A stretch of DNA of 64,000 nucleotides from Knoxdaviesia capensis (Eukaryota > Ascomycota > Sordariomycetes > Microascales > Gondwanamycetaceae). Position numbers and translations under genes: made by a program. Shown here in pieces: positions 57,801 to 64,000 of this stretch (the stretch's first letter is position 1; every line of letters begins with the position of its first letter). The notes under the pieces are model-generated. The model did no database searches and was not told the origin of the DNA. It worked only from the letters and a program-made list of their open reading frames with translations. The DNA lies in contig LNGK01000017.1 of the NCBI GenBank assembly GCA_001510575.1, positions 413,564-477,563 of the forward strand. The letters run 5' to 3'.

Positions 57801-58877
57801 TAGTCGTCGCTTTCTCGAGCTAGATCGCAAGCGTCTATCGTCTATTAGTAGATAGTTACCTTACCCTATACTATTTCTTTCCTTTTTATTTTTTATCTAT
57901 TATTTTACTTTTCCTTTATAATATTTATTCTATAGTTATCCCCTATTTATATCCTAATTCTATCTATATCTTAATTTCCTTTATTTTATTTTTATTTTTA
58001 GTTACGCCTTACTATTAAGCTATACTATTTTCCCTTTTTAGAATTTTTCTTTTATTATTCTTTTTTTATTTTACCGCTATTACCGCTAATATTCCGCTTT
58101 TTATATACTTTTTCCGATTTTTTCCCGCGTATTTCCCTACTTTTAACCTATTTTACTATATTAATAATTAATAAAACGCTCTAGACTTACCGCTACGCCT
58201 ATATACTATTTTTTTCTTTCTTCCTTTCTTTATTCCTAATTCCCGCGCTTTACGCTAGCTACTTATATTTACGCGGCTAACTATCGCCCTTTCCTATATT
58301 TATATAACGAAGGGAGGGGAAAGAGGTACTAATTATATTATCTAATAACCGAATAGCATAATACCGCTATAGTACGATATTCTAAATACCGCGACTAACC
58401 TAAACGTCCTTTATCTAGCTATCCCTTCCGCCCTCCGGGACCCGCTTTTCTCGGTAACTACCCGGTTTAATAGCTATTAGGACTATATTAGCTAATAGAA
58501 GGACTACTATAGTATAATAAACGCCGTAATAACCTTACCTTTTACGATAAAAAGCTAAATTCTTTCCTATTTATAATAAATAAAGAAACGAATAGTTATA
58601 TAACTAACGAAGAAGTATAAGAAGCTAGCGATCTCTAGCTATAAACGATTTAGAATTAGATAGTTCTTTATCTCTCTTATTACTACTATCCCTTTCCTAT
58701 CTATCTTCCCTATTACTAATACTATTAATAGCTATTCTACTTACTAAGCCTACTATTCATACTATAAACGATAATAATATCTCTTAATAGCCTACTAATA
58801 ATAATAATAATAACGCTAATAATACCCTATTACCTACTATAGCCGCTATTCCCCCTACCACTACTCCCGCTACGAAC

Positions 58878-59288
58878 GTACCGCGCGTTACCGCTATAAT
58901 TAAAGCCGTTAAGCCGATTCCGTATACCCGATACGTACTAAGACGTATTAAATACCCGGGTATTCTCTACTATCGATACGTTATTAATAACGCTATATAG
59001 AATACTTATACTAAATACTATAACTATTAAGCTAATTACCGGGTACCTAGTAATATATTAACTAAAATAGATACCTTTATAGATACCGATAAAAACTAGA
59101 TTAATACGCTAAGTACGTAAACCTAAGCGCTACGGGATATCGCTATAGCTAAGTATCTATTCGTCTATAATAGAGGCGCTACGGCCGCTAATCGGAAGTT
59201 AAATAGCGAAGAATTTAATAACGCGAGCCGTTTTATTAATACTATAGCTATACTATATACCTTCGCGGGATACCTCGTACCTATTTAA
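58878..59288 (+). pseudogene. Possible extra ORF between integrase and the right LTR, RIP-broken
   Basis: One frame of 137 codons reads through with only TAG/TAA interruptions, each explainable as CAG, CAA or TGG after RIP, and no TGA. The residues between are varied and not simple repeat. It lies in the unusually long 2.3 kb between integrase and the LTR and is also present in the inverted copy (62246-62656, minus). I recognise no domain. It may be an additional retroelement gene or chance. Confidence 0.35.
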
Positions 59289-60065
59289 CCGACTATTATA
59301 CGCCTACGGCGTACGGCTTTAACGCTAGCCCCGACCTCGGTATATATATTACCTCTCTTTTCGGCTACCGAGGGCGCTGAAATTAATATTATTAAGGGAG
59401 GACCCCCGCCGGTACCTACGGTAGCTCCGCTAGTAGTAGTACCCGTTATACTAGCCGTTACTATACTAATACTAGCTAGTAGAGCCGCTATTATACCTAT
59501 AATACCGGTATTTATGCTAATAGCCGCGCTAATAGTAGCTACTACTATCGTAATAGTACCCCCTTTCCCTAACGCCCTAGTCCCCGTTACCTTTATAGCC
59601 TAATTCCCTAGCGTAGCGCCCGCCTATATTAACTAATAATAGGTAGACGAGTTACGTAATCGCTACCTATATAGTATAGTATAGGCCGTTATAGTCCGAC
59701 TAGGTATCGTAGTATTCTTAATCCCCCCTAATACTATCTAATACTAAGGTATTTATATCGTTAGATAGATAAAACGGTACCTATAGCTACCCGAAACGCT
59801 ATAAATAGGAAGTTCCCCTTTATTATATTAGATACCTATTTTCCTATCGATTACTATTATTATTCCTATCTAACTACTATTTAAACTTACTTTATATTAT
59901 ATTTCTTTTTATACGCTTAGAAAAGTCGAAAAGGATAAAAAAGAGGACCCCTAGAAAAATATAAAAATAATTAAAAACCGCTCGTAATATAAGTATAAAA
60001 CTATATAAAGGGAAGTCCTTTTAATATCCTTTACTAGTTAAAGGTAGATCGTAGACGATCTAGTT

Positions 60066-60079
60066 AAGAAAGGGGATCT
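60066..60079 (+). other. Polypurine tract of the retroelement
   Basis: AAGAAAGGGGATCT directly abuts the start of the right LTR, the normal position of the plus-strand primer of LTR retroelements. The mirror copy is at 61455-61468 on the minus strand. Confidence 0.7.
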
Positions 60080-60362
60080 TATAGATCCCTAATAGGTTAG
60101 AGTATATTATAATTACGTATAAACGTATACTAATATATATAGATACTACCTAGCGGTAAGTATTTAGGTATATATCTATATATATATAAATACCTTAAAG
60201 AGCTAGTAAAAGACCTATAAAAGGTAGATATCTACCACGCTTTTATAAGAAACATCTTAAGATAGAAAAAATTTAAGCTTCCCTTTATATATATTTCTCC
60301 ATACGTGCCTTATAATTATAACTTATTTATTAGTCCTTTAGACTATATATCTAGGAATCACA
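60080..60362 (+). repeat. LTR copy 2 (right), RIP-mutated
   Basis: Starts TATAGATCC, the RIP form of TGTGGATCC in copy 1, and ends AATCACA, the canonical ACA end. Length 283 bp. Confidence 0.88.
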
Positions 60363-61171
60363 CTTCTAAGTTCCCTCCTCTAGTTAGAGGCTAAAGGGTT
60401 TACGCCGCTCTATAGAAAGGTATACCGTATTTATATAGGTTAGCGTTACCGTTACTAACTAGGTATTAGAAACATCGGCCTATACGGTCTTAATATATTC
60501 CTCGAAGGCCCTCTTTATATAACCTAGCTTAATATCTCTAAGGGCTAGTAATACGGTAACGCGTCCGATAGTATCGGCCGAAAACCCTTCTAGATAAACG
60601 TCCTACTTAACTTAGCGTAGCTAGAAGTTAGGCTCGGCTTTAAAGCTAGCTCTAGATATAGTCGTAGTTAAGAGGCTATTCTTATATACCCTATTATATA
60701 GGTCTTAAAGCTACCTAAAATATAATAGAGTACTACGTTTAGTAGACTTAGGACCGATAAGAACCGATATATTACTTTCATACGGCTCTATACTAAGGAT
60801 AAGAGGTATTATTATTATTACGGCTACTTTAAACTAGTAGCTATTATTATATAGAAATAGACGCTAATATTAAACCCCCGTCCGTTCTCTTATAGATAGC
60901 GCTACCGAGTTTACTCCCCTATAATTAGCACGATAGTACCTCTATATATAGTTAGGCGAGAGGGTTACGTAAGAATATAATTAGTACTTAATACCTAGAT
61001 AGGGTAGGCTTAGGCCTAGAATAGGGGGGGGATAGTTAGTAAGTAGAGAAAATACCTTAATATTAACCCTTATATATATATAGATACGCCGATCGTTTAA
61101 GAGAGCCGAAGTAATAGCTACCCGATAAGGGGGCCTAATAGCTTTATGTTTATTAAAGAGATACCTATTAA
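60363..61171. other. 809-bp spacer between inverted retroelement copies
   Basis: Sequence between the outer ends of two LTRs that face each other. It is RIP-mutated itself (CpA/TpG-poor). The 82-residue open frame at 60981-61229 crosses into the LTR and is not credible as a gene. Its origin is unknown. Confidence 0.7.
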
Positions 61172-61454
61172 TGTGATTCCTAGATATATAGTCCAAAGGA
61201 CTAACAAATGAGTTATAATTATAAGGCACGTATAGAGAAATATATATAAAGGGAAGCTTGAATTTTTTCTATCTTAAGATATTTCCTATAAAAGCGCGGC
61301 AGATATCTACCTTTTATAGGTCTTTTACTAGCTCTTTAAGGTATTTATATATATATAGATATATACCTAAATACTTACCGCTAGGTAGTATCTACGTATA
61401 TTAGTATACGTTTATACGTAATTATAATATACTCTAACCTATTAGGGATCTATA
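61172..61454 (-). repeat. LTR copy 3 (3' LTR of the inverted element)
   Basis: Reverse complement of copy 2 with substitutions only; 283 bp. It begins TGTGATTCC (complement of the ACA end) and finishes GGATCTATA. The polypurine tract complement follows at 61455-61468, which shows that this is the 3' LTR of a minus-strand element. Confidence 0.88.
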
Positions 61455-64000
61455 AGATCCCCTTTCTTAACTAAATCGTCCGCGATCTACCTTTAACTAG
61501 TAAAGGATATTAAAAGGACTTCCCTTTATATAGTTTTATACTCGTACTACGAGCGGTTTTTAATTATTTTTATGTTTTTCTAGGGGTCTTCTTTTTTATT
61601 TTTTTCGACTTTTCTAAGCGTATAGAAAGAAATATAATATAAAGCGAGTCTAAATAGTAGTTAGATAGGAATAATAATAGTAATCGATAGGAAAATAGGT
61701 ATCTAGCATAATAAAGGGGAACTTCCTATTTATAGCGTTTCGGGTAGCTATAGGTACCGTTTTATCCGTCTAACGATATAAATACCTTAGTATTAGATAG
61801 TATTAGGGGGGATTAAGAATACTACGATACCTAGTTAGACTATAACGGCCTATACTATACTATATAAGTAGCGATTACGTAACTCGTTTACCTATTATTA
61901 GTTAATATAGGCGGGCGCTACGCTAGGGAATTAGGCTATAAAGGTAGCGGGGACCGGGGCGTTAAGGAAAGGGGGTACTATTACGATAGTAGTAGCTACT
62001 ATTAGCGCGGCTATTAGCGTAAATACCGGTATTATAGGTATAATAGCGGCTCTACTAGCTAGTATTAATACGGTAATAGCTAGTATAACGGGTGCTACTA
62101 CTAGCGGAGCTACCGTAGGTACTAGCGGGGGTCCTCCCTTAATAATATTAATTTCGGCGCCCTCGGTAGCCGAAAAGAGAGGTAATATATATACCGAAGT
62201 CGGGGCTAGCGCTAAAGCCGTACGCCATAGGCGTATAATAGTTAGTTAAATAGGTACGAGGTATCCCGCGAAGGTATATAGTATAGCTACGGTATTAATA
62301 AAACGGCTCGCGTTATTAAATTCTTCGCTATTTAACTTCTAATTAGCGGCCGTAGCGCCTCTATTATAGACGAATAGATACTTAGCTACGGCGATATCCC
62401 GTAGTACTCGGGTTTACGTACTTAGCGTATTAATCTAGTTCTTATTAGTATCTATAAAGGTATCTATTTTAGTCGATATATTACTGGGTACCCGGTAATT
62501 AGCTTAATAGTTATAGTATTTAATATAAGTATTCTATACGGCGTTATTAATAACGTATCGATAGTAGAGAATACCTAGGTATTCGATACGTCTTAGCACG
62601 TATTAGGTATACGGAATCGGCTTAACGGCTCTAATTATAGCGGTAACGCGCGGTACGTTCGTAGCGGGAGTAGCGGTAGGGGGAATAGCGGCTATAGTAG
62701 GTAATAGGGTATTATTAGCGTTATTATTATTATTATTAGTAGGCTATTAAGAGATATTATTATCGTTTATAGTATAAATAGTAGGCTTAGTAAGTAGAAT
62801 AGCTATTAATAGTACTAGTAATAAGGAGGATAGATAGGAAAGGGATAGTAGTAATAAGAGAGATAAAGAACTATCTAATTCTAAATCGTTTATAGCTAGA
62901 GATCGCTAGCTTCTTATACTTCTTCGTTAGTTATATAACTATTCGTTTCTTTATTTATTATAAATAGGAAAGAATTTAGCTTTTTATCGTAAAAGGTAAG
63001 GTTATTACGGCGTTTATTATACTATAGTAATCCTTCTATTAGCTAATATAGTCCTAATAGCTATTAAACCGGGTAGTTACCGAGAAAAGCGGGTCCCAGA
63101 GGGCGGAAGGGATAGCTAGATAAAGGACGTTTAAGTTAGTTATAGCATTTAGAATATCGTACTATAGTAGTATTATATTATTCGGTTATTAGATAGTATA
63201 ATTAACACCTCCTTCCCCTCCCTTCGTCATACGAATATAGGAAAGGGCGATAGTTAGCTACGTAAATATAGGTAGCTAACGTAAAGCGCGGGAATTAGGA
63301 ATAAAGAAAGGAAGAAAGAAAAAAATAGTATATAGGCGTAGCGGTAAGTCTAGAGCGTTCTATTAATTATTAATATAGTAAAATAGGTTAAAAGTAAGGA
63401 AATACGCGGGAAAAAATCGGAAAAAGCATATAAAAGGCGGAATATTAGCGGTAATAGTAGTAAAATAAAAAAAGAATAATAAAAGAAAAATTCTAAAAAA
63501 GGAAAATAATATAGCTTAATAGTAAGGCGTAGCTAAAAATAAAAATAAAATAAAAGAAATTAGGATATAGATAGAATTAGGATATAAATAGGGGATAACT
63601 ATAGAATAAATATTATAAAGGAAAAGTAAAATAATAGATAAAAAATAAAAAGGAAAGAAATAGTATAGGGTAAGGTAACTATCTACCGATAGACGATAGA
63701 CGCTTACGATCTAGCTCGAGAAGGCGACGACTAGTATACTAAAGGCTACGAATAGGCTAGCTGTCCTTAACGTACGCTAGGAATAAGTTAAACCTATTAT
63801 AGCGTTTATCGAGCTAATAACCGCCCGGTAACTCTAGAGTATAGGTATTACCTTAGTAAACGTCGATAATAAGTTACGGTCTATCGTAGAATAGCTCGTG
63901 TTTATACTTTTATAATCGATATCGTAACGTCTAGTCGCCTTTACTAAAAATACGATACGTAGCCTTATCGTTCTATAATATAGTATAGATATATATTCGG
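61172..64000 (-). mobile_element. Second copy of the retroelement, inverted, cut by the window edge
   Basis: 2,829 bp that form an inverted repeat with 57534-60362. Both arms have exactly the same length, so there is no net insertion or deletion; the differences I checked are transitions. It covers the 3' LTR, the long post-integrase region and the integrase tail, and continues beyond 64,000. It is RIP-mutated. Confidence 0.88.

Larger units (their letters stand above)
50534..60362 (+). mobile_element. RIP-inactivated Ty3/gypsy-type LTR retroelement
   Basis: A 9.8-kb element bounded by LTR copies of 284 and 283 bp. The gene order protease, reverse transcriptase, RNase H, integrase on the plus strand marks it as Ty3/gypsy type. 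All frames are broken by TAA/TAG stops of the kind RIP makes from CAA, CAG and TGG codons. A polypurine tract adjoins the right LTR. No primer-binding site is recognisable next to the left LTR, and flanking bases (AAGCC left, CTTCT right) do not form a target-site duplication. The two LTRs may therefore belong to different insertions. A 505-bp gap of N interrupts it. Confidence 0.85.

Noticed and set aside
60981..61229. 82-codon minus-strand open frame
   Set aside because: It crosses from the spacer into the LTR and lies in RIP-mutated DNA; no domain.

Overview
The window is nuclear DNA of a filamentous ascomycete (Pezizomycotina), most likely a Sordariomycete. Evidence: short GT-AG introns with CTAAC-type branch points, GC-rich coding exons, pyrimidine-rich leaders, an OMP decarboxylase with the long internal insertion seen in Neurospora-type pyr4, a fungus-specific DUF3984 protein, and a right-hand quarter whose CpA/TpG dinucleotides are almost gone while TpA dominates. 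That last pattern is the footprint of repeat-induced point mutation (RIP). The species is not identified.

Layout. 0.4-5.3 kb: an SRP19/Sec65 gene and a four-exon Zn2Cys6 transcription factor, both on the minus strand. 5.3-13.0 kb: a long gene-free stretch with microsatellites. 13.0-14.2 kb: pyr4/URA3 (minus). 14.2-21.4 kb: another long gene-free stretch. 21.4-21.7 kb: a tiny two-exon gene for a 34-residue Cys-rich peptide (plus). 23.4-25.2 kb: the five-exon RHO1 GTPase gene (minus). 30.1-31.4 kb: mitochondrial ribosomal protein uL24m (plus), convergent with ELP1 (minus, five exons, 31.8-36.0 kb). 37.7-38.9 kb: a DUF3984 protein (plus), divergent from ELP1. 39.4-41.7 kb: six tandem tRNA-like RNA polymerase III units. 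41.7-48.2 kb: gene-free. 48.2-64.0 kb: RIP-mutated repeats, with a Ty3/gypsy-type retroelement (three LTR copies recognised), a 505-bp assembly gap, and a second copy of the same element in inverted orientation running off the window.

The protein genes are ordinary housekeeping or regulatory genes of protein targeting, pyrimidine synthesis, cell-wall/polarity signalling, mitochondrial translation and tRNA wobble modification. I see no cluster with a shared pathway.

The most unusual signal is the tRNA-like array. Removing an insert of about 104-115 nt leaves a 73-nt cloverleaf in each unit. The normal anticodon-loop features (U33, anticodon CUG) lie on the 3' side of the insert, so the insert sits between positions 31 and 32 and not at the canonical 37/38 intron site. 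The insert's 5' end is complementary to the anticodon loop. Each unit has a TATA element 40-46 nt upstream and the first five have a T-run terminator just downstream. Two stems show compensatory or alternative pairing between copies.

Limits: exon borders come from reading splice signals and frame continuity, with no transcript data. No alignment, dinucleotide count or database search could be run. Many open frames in the intergenic regions look like chance frames and are left out.
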